Assembly: GCA_036345935.2 (NCBI GenBank)
Contig: JADWOT020000004.1
Coordinates: forward strand, 3,648,418 to 3,712,417
Direction of reading: 5' to 3'
Length of the DNA stretch: 64,000 nt
From: Taenia hydatigena
Taxonomy: Eukaryota > Platyhelminthes > Cestoda > Cyclophyllidea > Taeniidae
Below are positions 39,030-50,348 of this stretch, one piece after another (position 1 is the stretch's first letter; each line of letters starts with the position of its first letter). Both the position numbers and the translations under genes were made by a program. The notes beneath the pieces were generated by a model. It was not told where the DNA came from, did no database searches, and worked only from the letters and a program-made list of their open reading frames with translations.

Positions 39030-39438
39030 AAGTTAATACTGAATGGAATCACACTATGTGACCTTGCCCTTCCAACAGCCTACACAATCGTATGGTGTGA
39101 GTGGGCGCAAATGGTAAGCAGAATTGAACTCTAGCAGCAATGTTGTCACGGTCAATGCCCATAGATGCAGCTAATGCCATTCCACCAATTTGTTTCGTGG
39201 TGTGTGTGCATCACAAGTGAGCATCATATGACACCATCTCATGCTCCATCTTGTGTGAGGCGGTTAATATCAATCGTCAAAGCAAATAAATCTAATATGG
39301 TCTTACAGTAGAACGTCGCCAATAAGCAAAGTAATTGGTGGGCAAGAAGACGAACATTGTAAAGGAATCTGGTAAGGGTCTACTTTGACTGATCATGTTT
39401 GTGGAGACAGAAGTGTGTGGCATATGGTCTACCAATGA
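39030..39438 (-). repeat. right inverted arm of copy A
   Basis: Partner of 36934-37342. The related but diverged sequence at about 47560-47970 marks this as the family's 3′ end. Confidence 0.95.
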
Positions 39439-42400
39439 AGGACCAAAGTTTGTATTTCTTAGCTCATCTGTTATTCATTTTTACTCATTTGGACGCTTGC
39501 ATATTTTGCCCTAAAACTAAATCCTATGAAAGCACGCCACCAAAATATATCCTCTAAGGCTTTGACAGAATTTCCCTTTGTCTTGCGCAAGTGATTGTAT
39601 CATTTGACGACAAGGGGAAATCCGGACGTGCCTTAAATAGATTATTACCACTTCTCACTATCTACTGGTGCACTAAAACACCTGAAGGAGATTTGTTTGC
39701 ACAAACTAGGCCTTATTTTGCGTCCAGATTTTTTGAGAGACTATGGCATATGACAGATTATGCATCGTGCAATTATACGCAAAATAATCTCTCTAGTCTT
39801 GTCTTTGGGCTTGCAGCCATAGCCATGCAGATGGTTGTCAAACATCATGCCATTCGCGATACAGCCTTGCTTGTCTTAATAGGAACTTTCCATTAAGCAC
39901 ATTTTTTGCAGCCTTACAATATGTTTGTAAGTACATTCGATAAATAAAGCCCTTGAGATAACACTGACTCCACGTCTATGAAAATCATTGCATTACCATG
40001 AAGACTTCCCTTAAAGTCAAGGTCAATTTGAGAATACGACGCTAGGCATGTAGCAGACTAAAGCGCTATTGTATGCTAGTAAGTAAGCAAAGAACAGAGA
40101 CGCCCCGTGATGCCATGCAACTCAAACAAACAAAGATGATCTCTGCTTGAAACAAGGCAGCATCATAGATGGCGTGAATGGAGATTGAGAATGGCTTAAA
40201 CAAGCACAGATCCGTGAACAGAAGACTGCAAAATACACAAGTCTAACAGTATTAGACGTGGGAAGAGATCATGTAAGATAAAAGGATAGACTGCTTATTA
40301 TGGATGACACTCCTTGGCCAATCACAGCAAGAATGTTTACTGTGGTCTTGTCATATGCTCAAAGGTGCTTCCGACGAATGAGGGAAGAAAAGATGTCTGC
40401 CTAGCCCCGCAGTTGACTGAACATTCGCTCTGTCTATGAATTCACACCCATAACTTGGGATTATAGCTTATGGAAAGACTTCATGGAGTGCGACATCCTT
40501 TAAGTGGGAGCTACCCGCCGGTTTGCAGTCCAACAGTAGATGAAGGCAAACATATCGCACTAGGTCAATCACCAGGCTCTCCAATAAGCCGTACGCGCAA
40601 CCGCCTGCCGAAATACGCTAAGGTGTAAATAAAGGGACCTCAGGTGTCTTTACAAGACCAAATCAGTAGATCGCCAGATTGGAAGGAAATATAGTCTAGA
40701 ACTGGTAGTGATAGCACAGGTATTGTGCGAATGCTAAGAGTAAGTAGACTAGACTAAACAAGTTACACATGAATGGAGAACGTTTTCTCTAACCCAAAAT
40801 CTTGAGGAATTTTTCCCATATTATAATGCGTGGAATGCATTCACTTGAACGCAATTGAGGATTTGCGAAAAATCTCAACACTCCCACTCGACTCAAACAC
40901 ACGCACCGGTGATGCAGACGGCTGTGATGAGATCAATATTGGAGGTCTGCCTACTCTCCGTATACGCACCAATCGTCGCTCTGTGATTTGGTCGTCTGCC
41001 ATATAAATTCACACAAAATCTCTTGCTAGACATCAACAGGTAGGGATGGTAAGAATTATTGCGTCTTACGTCTTTACTTCTTTATGTTAGCTACTCATCT
41101 TAAGTCTTGCTTTGTACAATATTCCAAGTAGACAATAAATACTTTATATGGAGTGTGCTACTCTACCTAGTTTCAAGTTTTAGTGGATGCACGCATCTAG
41201 AACTTATTGATAAGCCTAGACATAAAGCTCACTGTGGCCTGATTTGGAGGAGGTTAGCTCGCCGAAGCTTGTCAGCAGGCAAAGCATTTGATGTCTCATT
41301 TGATAGGATAACGTGAAACAATGTCTGTGAATCAAAGTCGCAAGCACTCTAGAATTATAAAGATTAAGGGTCATCACAAAGTATTCGGGACCGTTAAGCA
41401 TCATGCATTATCAGTGATGTGGCTATTTTGTGAGTTGGCCAATGTGATCAAATAAGCATGCACTGATTTGGATGGGCATCTTCGGAATAAAGTATTTATT
41501 CGACAGCTTTAACTTTGGCGAGAATACCAAGCAACTTGCGTTAACAACCAAAAAACACTAAGCATGTACCAGACTCGCATACGCATGGACGGCCAAGCAA
41601 GCTTTTTACCAGTGCCACCTTTCTTCCTAGAGTGCGAATATCCAAAGAGATTCAGTGGCCAGTCGAATGACGATTGAAAATGGCAAATGTTTCGTCAACA
41701 AAACGCAGGAATGAGGCAAACCTTGCAAAAAGGATAGAAGTATGATAGTTCGCCTTAGTCTGAATGCATTTTAATTCTTGTACACACTAAATAACTAACA
41801 TCCGATCAGCCATTCTGGCTACAGTTGTCAATGTTTAATGAGCCAACGCAGCACCACTAGTTGCTTGGCATGAAGGCAACTGCCATGTCTCATGCATACC
41901 TTTTAATCTGTCATCTTGACACACAGAGCATTGTGTGCTCAAGTATTCTACTCCGAGGATTAAAATAACTTAACTAAATCGACAGCATGGTTATTAAAGT
42001 TGTCGCGTAGCTCACGCATTTCGCTGCATCGCGAAATTAAGACTTTTGATTCATTGTAAAAATATTGATGCCACAATGGGGCATATTCCATTTGTCGTAG
42101 GTGAACGCGTCATTTCCTCTCTCGCGATGCGTCAAAGACTTGAAGTCGTTTGAAGTTAGTTTTGCCTTTGAAGGCATAAAGACAAGGTCACCAGTAATCC
42201 TAGATTATCGTTTTGTCCCGAACACTTAACTTCGATAATCATCATCCCGTTTGATTCAACTACTCGCATAATATTTGCCAAACATTTGGACCCTCTCGTC
42301 AGAGAAAGCAACAGATGTCTCTCTCACTCATCTGATATGTTTACATCCAAAATAGGTCGTAAATTACATCAACACGGTACCTCAACACTCTTGGTGGGAA

Positions 42401-43415
42401 GGTTGACTTGTTCTTAATCAAAACCCCGTCTGTGGTGAGTCGGATGAACTTTCAAAAGAAGCTGTACTAATTCGTATCTGCCACATTGTTTGCAATGCCA
42501 CCTAGCTAACCGAAACCTCTGCTGAGTCATTGAATTTTGCTAATGTTTACATTTTCATTTCGCACATATTATAGTCGGCTTGGTAAAAGATATGGAAAGG
42601 AACTTGCGAGTACTTAGTGCGATTTTCTCAAGAGAAGCCAATACACCCGTGACGGGTTTGCTTCCACTGGTAACTGCACAGCTTTGGTTGTATCTGTCTG
42701 TTGTCTGCCATTTGGCTGCCTTATTGCATTTCAACTGAGACGAGTGCCGCCAACACGGCCGACTAACGCGCTGCCCAACTAATGCCTCTGCTTGCGCTGC
42801 TATATTAAAGCTGTGGCAATACACATTAGAGAGTGCACTTTCAGGGCTTTGGGATGGGTCATCAAATTTGTTATGGAGCGCAGAATTTTGTTCTGGCAGC
42901 TGATGAAATGATCAGCATTGAGTATTTGTGTCACAATGATTTGCTGTTGTACATAGCAGTTAACTGAGCCAGTTGTTTTACGTGCTTATGTTTTGTTGAA
43001 TGTGCAAAGGATGCGAAATCATCAGCAAGAATTCTTAACATGAAATTTTAATGCGAGTACCTAAACTGGCTTCAAAGTTAGGCGAATGCAAGTGATTTTA
43101 CTAGCAGTGGGTAACAAATATCTACTTTTAATCTATGTTGCATAAAATTTTAGTCGATTTGTAGGTGTGAAGTCGCCTTGACTCATGCCGGCTTTAGCAG
43201 ATGTAGTTTGCCTTACAAATGTTTAATCATGACATTCAATGATGTTGCTCATCCCTATGTGATTAACTTCTCCGGCACAGAATTACGGAATGCTTCCGAC
43301 TCTTTTGTCAAATGTAGTGGTCACCTGAGCACGACAGAAAGAAGTTCTATCAAAGCAGTGGAGGGTATATTGTAGTGGCGTAGTTACACAAAGCTGAATT
43401 TGGGTGGCGGATGTG
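39439..43415. other. no supported gene
   Basis: AT-rich DNA. The frame at 39591-39896 (starts at a TTG) and others of 60-100 codons lack splice or domain support. No repeat boundaries recognised. Confidence 0.35.
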
Positions 43416-43592
43416 TGCGTAATATTTTGTTTGTTTGAACTACCGGTTTCAGCCAGGGTCACAGAAGTGGCCGCATAGCCTCCGCTGCATAGGCTGGCCT
43501 CCGGGCCATACCAGCAGCTTATTTCTCTCCGCTCGTTGAATATGTATATTCCACCCTAGCATTCTACCTTCTTTTGCGTCTTTGTGAAAGTA
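43416..43592 (-). repeat. LTR-like end of the Ty3/gypsy element, 3′ side
   Basis: Read on the minus strand this matches the solo LTR at 51660-51846 from caaaagaagg… to the gtagt-like end. About 28 bases of the LTR start are missing where it joins the RNase H frame near 43592. Opposite in orientation to the copy at 45722-45905. Confidence 0.75.
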
Positions 43593-45721
43593 CACCACCC
43601 ACGGCCACGTCACTCGAGTCCGTGTCTAGTACACAGGGCGATGCGACGGTCTCTAAGTTTGGCAAAGCCAGAATGGGAGCAGAGCATTTGCTTTAGTTCT
43701 TTGAAGGCTTCATCATGTTCTTTCTTCCACTTGAAATTCTTTTTGCCCGCTTCTTGGTTAGCTTGTGAAAGGAACTAACGATCTTGGCAAATCCTTCAAC
43801 GAAACGCCCATGGTAGTTTGCCATGCCGAGAAAGCTGCATAGTTTCGTCTGATTGGTTGATGTTGGCCAAGTTCTCACTTGTTTTGTGCGATCTTCAGTG
43901 ACCGGCATCCCATCTGATGAGACTGTCTGCACCAAAAAGGCGACTGAACGACAAAGAAAATGGCACTTCTTTGAATTCAAGGTCAAGCCTACGTCCTACG
44001 GAAGGCCCAGGACTAGCTTAAGATTGGTGCTATGTTCGCGAATGTTTTTACCAAAAACAAGGACGTCATCGAGGTAGATTATGCGGTGTTCCAGAAAAAG
44101 TCCAATCAGTGCTCTCTACATTAGACGCTGGAAAGGGGCTGCGGCATTACGTAGTCCAAATGATATTGTCTGGAATTCATAAGGCTCGTTAAGCACTATG
44201 AAAGCTGTCTTCTCCCTATCTTTTTCCGCCACTTCTACGTGCCAGTACCCGGATTATAAGTATAATATGGAGAACTACTTTGATCCGTGCAGAAATATGG
44301 AGAACTACTTTGATCCGTGCAGAGAATCCAAGGGGTCGTTGATGTGAAGTATGGGAAAAGCTTCCTTCTTAGTTATGGCATTTAGCTTTCTGTAATCGAT
44401 ACACATCCGTGGACTACCACCGCTTTTCTTTATTAATGCAATTGGGGAGGCCCATGGTGACTTGGATGGCTTTATAACTTTATTCTTGATCATCTCGTCC
44501 ACCAGACGGTATACTTTAGGCAGGAGGGGCGACGGTATGCGTCTGGATGGTCGCCAAATAGGCCTAGCTTCGCCAATGTCAACAGTATGTCAGTCGATGT
44601 TTGTGCGTCCGAGTTTCGCTCCTTGCCATGAGAATATGTTCGGATACTTGGTAAGCAATGAGCTCAGCCCCTTCCTCCCGCTATCGGTGGTCTGTGTCAA
44701 CTAGGAGCAAAGCTCATCTGATTTGTTGATGAGAATGCTCGCAGCTTTGAAAAGAACAATAAAAATTTTGCCTGCGTCCTCTTTTAGGAAACATTTGGCT
44801 GGGATTGTTTCCTTATGTTGCTGGGTCGCAAATGTGCCCTCTGCGAAACTCAGAACCGCCTTGGTGTTTCGAAGGAGGTCATTGTCTAGTATCGCATACT
44901 AAACTAACTCAGGGAACATAATAAACTAGACTGTCTAGTTTTCTCTCCACAGTGAGACTTTTAACGGCATCTGTCCTTTTACCTTCATTCTCTTTTCTTT
45001 GCTGAGAGAAGTTTTGCAGATGGATGTGTTCTTGAAACGCTTGGGGATTCACTACTGACTCGGCCACGTCTGAGTCAAGAAGGAAACTGCAGAGTCGTCC
45101 CTCTAGCTTGGGAGAGACTTGCACAAATGGGAAGGAACCATGTGAGGGTAGGCAAGATAAGGAATAGTGCGGCTCACCTGCTTTTGAGATACGGCGCAAC
45201 GGAGTCCAACGTGAACTCCGCCATATGGAACGGCGTTGTCAGGAAGAGTTCCTGATCGCTACCTCGACCATCTGGCTAAGATTGTCGGTCTTCACGGCGT
45301 GAAGCTTTGCTGCGATGGTCAGTGGTCTGACTCCGGCCTTGAATTGAACGTCATCCAGCTTTTCGCCTTGTTAGGTGGGCGGGCTCCAAATGCTTGTTTG
45401 GCTAGGATTTGCAGGACCCCAGCGTACTCCTCACCGTTTCCGTCTGGCTTTTGATCGCGGCGAAAGAACTTCTGAATCAGTAAATCCTCTTGCTGGTCGA
45501 TAACGAGTTGAGCCGGTCTCACAGCACTGGTCATGATCGGAGTGAGGTAAGACTCCAGCATCAATTGCTGCTGAGAAATGCTCTTGCAGAAGAGCGTGGA
45601 GGATCAGCGAAATTCTCTGCTACTGTGGGTATAAGCAGTGGTTGAACTTCACAGTCTTCATCTAATCCCCAAGATTCATTCCTGTCTTGAATTGGGGAAG
45701 GTCCGCCAACGTTGTTATTAG
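43592..45721 (-). mobile_element. defective Ty3/gypsy retrotransposon, gag to RNase H start
   Basis: In minus-strand order: a gag-like frame (45564-45319, with EEYAGVLQILAKQAFGARPP); a protease-like segment (45199-44909, LLDSDVAESVV, where the usual Asp-Thr/Ser-Gly has Asp in place of Gly); the RT start (44502-44305, SPWASPIALIKKSGG and CIDYRKLNAITKKEAFPI); an RT core with YLDDVLVF; then the RT-RNase H connection (43986-43693, FLGMANYHGRFVEGF) and the first residues of RNase H (DVAVGGVL). Stops, frameshifts and a 30-bp duplication break the frame. The rest of RNase H and all of integrase are missing. It cannot be autonomous. Confidence 0.9.
44264..44323 (-). repeat. 30-bp tandem duplication inside RT
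   Basis: Two identical 30-bp units (44264-44293 and 44294-44323), aatatggagaac…cgtgcaga, stand head to tail. Thirty bases is ten codons, so the duplication itself keeps the frame, but each unit holds a stop in the RT frame. It lies just after the GSK motif. Confidence 0.95.
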
Positions 45722-45905
45722 TATAGTGTTTCGAGGCTCTCGAGAAGGCAAAAGAAGGCAGAATACTAGGGTGGAATACATATATTCAACGGGCAGAGGT
45801 AAACAAGCTGCTGGCATGGCCCAGAGACCAGCCTATGTAGCTGGAGCAATGTAACTACCTCTGTAAACCTGACCAAAACCGGTATTTCAAGCAAAAAGCA
45901 TTGCA
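45722..45905 (+). repeat. LTR-like end, inverted relative to its partner
   Basis: Aligns on the plus strand with the solo LTR at 51660-51846 (ggcaaaagaaggcagaat, aagctgctggcatggc, acctctgt, gacc…aa…ggta). In a normal element the two LTRs are direct repeats; here this one is reversed relative to 43416-43592. Confidence 0.8.
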
Positions 45906-47970
45906 TGTGAGTAGCTGCCACTTGATTAACAACACTTTACAAAATGCGTGGAAGTGAGCGATAGGTTGGAAAAAGGGCTGATGCAAATGCACGCATAGGA
46001 GTGAGGGAGATTTCGTAGTAGGGTGATGTGTTTCGCATCCTTTGATGTGGGTTTGAAATGGAGTGTAACACTTGCAACTAGAAAATAAGTGTGTGGGTAG
46101 GTGGGTGAATGAGGATGTAGGTGGAAGGGATGAGGAAGAATTGAGGACTGGTGGTCAAAACGAATTAGGCGAGATGAGCCAACTGGTCGTCGGTACTTCC
46201 ACGCTTTTTACATTGGCTAAGTGAATTTGGCATATTTGAAGGGCAGGTTACAGGAATGGCTTGAAGCGCTTGCATATTGTTTGCATCAAACTGCAAAAAT
46301 CACCGTCGATCGCTGAGTATGCCCATCCGGGAGGAAGTCTTAATGCACCACCGCTCACTTGACTTCGCTGCCAGGTGCAATTCTCTGCAGAGCGTTTTCA
46401 TACATGCAGCAACTTATTCAAACACCGCATTCTGTGTACATTCTGGTTTACACTGGAGTGCCTGCGTTACTCCGTAAATACAGCTCGTTACTCACGAAGA
46501 GCCTGATTTGCAGACTTTAGATGCACAATCTAGATGCATGGGAACTTCATCAGCACAAACATGAGTTGTGGGCAACATATTTGATTACATTTGATATTTT
46601 TAGCCGCCAAGTGAAAAGCGTCTCAATTAACATCAAAAGACAAGTACTGATTAAGTTTCCTGGCATTTGGATACCTTATCCACCTTTAGCAAGCATTGCC
46701 GATGAGTTCCGACACGTCTTATTTTAAATGAACTGCTCGAAACTCAACACTATTTGTCTCTGTTCTTTGTCCCTAGCTATGTGTGGTCCAGCTGTGGTCT
46801 GTACACTTCTCTCCAATGCGTGTCATGGGATGTAATTTCAGATGTAGCATGGTTTGTCAGCTCTTGGCGTAGGCAACAAAATCCTCTTGCGACACTGGAA
46901 GGTGACTGCGATTGACTGCGGAAAGCACCATTTCCTCACAAGTGTTTGGCGTGTTCTGGTCTTCTGCACCAACTTCAATGCATGATCACCTGAGCGCATA
47001 TCTACCAGAGTTCCGTCGGCGCATTGCCACCACTTCGCATTTCAGTACCGTGATTTATCGTATCAACTTATAGCTTGGTGCCCGATTGTAACACCGCAGC
47101 AAACGTATTCTTCTCCGATCAGCACAACATTGAATCTTTCCTGTGCGCTTGCGAGCTTCCATTCTAAGCTTGACCTCAGATTAGTGCACTTTACTGCTAC
47201 GTATAAAGACGCGAAATGCCTTCCGGGCATTATTCACTGCTATTCTTGGCTTAATGAGACAGTTTCTCTTTGTTATGATAAAACTACTTCAGTGCTAGCA
47301 CCCTAGGAAAGCTTAACATTTAATTGAGTTTAAAAATCAACCCATTATGGTCTTTTGTATAGCCAAGATGTAGATGTGACAAAATAATCGCTTCTCTCTT
47401 TTAAACTGCAGTTCTGCTCTTTTGCAAATAATACGTCCTGTTCGACTTTCGACGTTTCACTCACGGTTGCATGATGCCACAAATGGAACTCGGCATAATC
47501 CTATAACTTTTTTATCCAGAAAGATGTCCCATGCAGGGCTTAGAATTTGCGCACAATTAAAGCTGATATTGCGTGGGTCTAAATTACGTAAGTCTACCTA
47601 TCCAACAGCATGCTCAATAGTATAGTGTGAATGACCGCGGCTGATAAGTAAAATTGGCATTTGATAGCGATAGTGTGCTCACCGTAATCAATGCTGCGGC
47701 CAGTGGACAGAGATGCAGTCAACCCCATTTTCACCATTTTGCTTCACGGCTCACACGCATCATAAGTGAGCATTACATGACACCTACTCATGCTTCACTC
47801 TGTGTGAAGGGGTTGATTTTAATCATCAGAGCAAATAAATTCAACGTAATCCTACTTTAAAACCCCACTAATAAGCAGAACGATTGTTGGGGAAAAGGCT
47901 GGAAAATGTCTACTTTAACTAACCATGTGCGTAACAGCAGAAGCGTGCGGCATTATGCTTACCAGTGGAA
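45906..47970 (+). mobile_element. diverged copy B of the 37-39 kb element, left arm missing
   Basis: Aligns with 37.38-39.43 kb in the same orientation, roughly 70% identical by eye: cacttgcaactagaaaataagtgt (against cacttgcagctagagaataag), gcatatttgattacatttga, caatgcatgatcac, and the whole right arm up to accagtgga. The left edge coincides with the LTR-like sequence ending at 45905, only about 40 bases inside where the left arm should begin, so the left arm was lost or replaced. No coding frame recognised. Confidence 0.75.
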
Positions 47971-49289
47971 GACCGTAATTTTATAGCATTACGAAGACAG
48001 GTGTGCGTTCAATGAATTTAAATACTGTTTGCTATTTTTAGCAGCTATTGACTTCTTACAGCATGCCTACTTTTGTATATTTTAGCGGATCGAGGCAAAA
48101 ATTGAACTGCATTCACTATTTTCTGATTCGTGTGGCTTTTGGTAGATTATGGAATGTCAATATTACTGATGTATATCTTTTTTCCAAAAAAAACTGATTG
48201 GTTTCTTTATTCACTTCCACCTGCTTATAAATTTTGTGGTTCGTGTGAGCACATTGCTCTCGGCATTCTTTGCCACGTACTCTCCCTAACGTTTTTTATC
48301 ACCAGCATGCTGTCCTTTAAAGAGTAGATGCAGAGGAAGCGATAGCGCATAGATTTTCATAGTGTTCTAAGATGGTCAAATGTTGCACTTGCCACTGCAT
48401 GCTTCAACGTTATAGACTAGATCGAGGCCAAGATTTTGAATATGAATTTCACGCTAGCGATGAAAAGATGCTGCTATAATTTATGTACCCAGGTTGCTGC
48501 GCTAGATGTGTTTTCCGCGCACCTTCCAGATTTATCACCTCGCTATGCCAACCATCCACTCTTTTGTCATCCATTCTTCGGCCAAATGACTAGTCCTGTT
48601 AGGCAAATCATTTTGCGGTAACTGCAGTGAATTCAAATGCTAAATTTTTGGCTTTTCTTATCAGCATCATAGATAATGCAGACGAATGTAAACCATTATT
48701 ACAGATTCTAATTCCGCATTCAACAATGCTTTTCGAAATTACATTGCTAATATTATGCCACCTAGAAGTAAATAGAAAGTATTCGTGTTTGAAAGCATGC
48801 CATTAATGTCAAAGTTGGTGCTAGCTGTCATCTCTTAGTACAATCTTGTTTATTTTTACTAAAATGTCCATACGCACTTCACTTTAGGGTCCGTGCTTTA
48901 AATATAATTTACTAACATCCCTTTGCTAAGCGTTTCCCTTCACCTCTTACTTTACAGATCTCACTCATTTATGCACCAATATACTCATCAGCTTCAAGTC
49001 AGCAGAACCCAAATGGCTTCTGCAGGAATGTGAAACATCCACTGAACGCCATCAAGCAGTGAGAAGGGCATGCACCTATTAGGTGAAGTGTGGTCGGAAT
49101 ACTAGATATATTTGTTGCGACCGAATTAGCCCAAGAATGCAGGAGACCTCGCTGCTCCTGACCTATAAGCAACACCAAAGTAAAGTCGTAAGCCTTCTTG
49201 CAGACTTACGGTAAAAGTAAATGCAAAATTAAACACTGTAGACGTAAAGCTAACAGATTGGTGTGTTAAAATTGAATCTACTAATTACT
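47971..49289. other. no supported gene
   Basis: AT-rich. The frame at 48130-48327 is hydrophobic near its end (HIALGILCHVLSLTFFITSM) but has no splice support. Confidence 0.35.
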
Positions 49290-49560
49290 CAAACGCAGCT
49301 CCTTCGCCTTGGCAGCCTTGCTTACAGGGATCAATGGTGTCCTAATCTTTTCAGAGGAGCGCGCGCTAACCTACTCTAATCTGGTTGTTTGACACTGCGC
49401 TTAGGGGTGCGTTGAGTAGGCTGACAGCCACTCTGGTCACAAGGTCAACTCACTCACATTTAGCATTCAGTGAGGTTTCCATCTGTTAAAACATCCTGTT
49501 GGCCTCGTGATCTTGCCGCTCTGAGATTTATGTCTGCAGCATCTCCAAACGGCAATAGAG
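49290..49560 (-). other. GC-rich, coding-like segment
   Basis: On the minus strand two protein-like pieces occur: LLPFGDAADINLRAARSRGQ… ending at a stop near 49468, and after a TAG acceptor-like site SSEKIRTPLIPVSKAAKAKE… ending at a stop near 49285. Base composition is richer in GC than the flanks. The two pieces are not joined by an obvious intron. It may be a decayed mobile-element or gene fragment. Family not recognised. Confidence 0.25.
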
Positions 49561-50154
49561 TAGGTTAAGTGTGATTAATTCAACTTTCCTCTTCCCTTCT
49601 TGCATTTGAATGGGCAAAAGCTAACGCCAAATTTAGCATGGGATTTGGTTTATTAGCATGCATTAGCCTGTCAGCTTTTAATATTGCAATGGCAAAAGGA
49701 ACAGCATGCCCTCTTTTATAGCGATGGCATCTTAGGCATTGGTTTGTGCATGCAAAATACTGCAGCAGCTAAAAGAGAAAGTAGGTGAGAGTGAATCTTA
49801 ATTAAACTTCTTTAACTTGTATCAAAGTGTGATGGTAGGCAAAAGTGGGTAGGCAGTTGTCTGTTAGCGTGTGTTCGACGTGGTGGGTACGTAAGTACAG
49901 GGGAGAGGAAGAGAACGCACATAGGACAGGCAGATGTTTTTACATTGTTTAGGGAACCCTATAGGGATGAGTGCAATGTTGTGCTCGTACTACTTTTACA
50001 TGTAAACAGCTTTACGCTGTTGCTTGGTTATAAGTCTTTTCTTTACACAAACTTGCCCATGTATTGGATGGGCGTGCATTCAAAGGATGCTCTATATTGC
50101 ACAGCCTGATTGTCAGAGCTGCTAAGAGTGGTCTATTGGACTAAAAGGTAGAGC
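49561..50154. other. no supported gene
   Basis: AT-rich, short frames only. The segment about 49740-49960 is purine- and G-rich and vaguely resembles the start of repeat copy B, but I cannot align it well. Confidence 0.35.
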
Positions 50155-50348
50155 ATGACAGTGGTGATGGGAATCACTGTTCTATGCATGGATGACGTAT
50201 GTGCAAGTCGGAATTCACTATTCACTGTAGATATTATGGATAGCTACTACAGAGAAGCAAGGATGCAGGAAGGGAATGAGGAGCAAGAGGAGATGAAGGG
50301 CAGAATGCAGAATTCATCTACTTTCCTGGCACTTTTTCACTACCAGCA
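50155..50348 (+). CDS. possible first exon
   Basis: ATG at 50155 begins MTVVMGITVLCMDDVCAS, leader-like, and the frame runs 64 codons with an acidic, Met- and Glu-rich end (MQEGNEEQEEMKGRMQ) to a consensus donor GTAAGT at 50349 in phase 2. Without splicing it stops two bases later. No following exon was established; a 26-nt candidate at 50865-50890 (after gtttgtttcag, before GTAAGG) does not keep an open frame. Confidence 0.25.

Larger units (their letters stand above)
36934..39438. mobile_element. 2.5-kb element with 409-bp terminal inverted repeats (copy A)
   Basis: Two 409-bp arms (36934-37342 and 39030-39438) are inverted copies of each other with five differences and no gaps by my reading, enclosing a 1687-bp core. 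The core plus right arm is also present, much diverged, at 45.9-48.0 kb, so this is a repeat family, not a one-off. No transposase-like frame was recognised, and core frames are short. The form suits a non-autonomous long-TIR or foldback-type DNA transposon. No clear target-site duplication was found next to the outer ends tcattgg and ccaatga. Confidence 0.75.
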
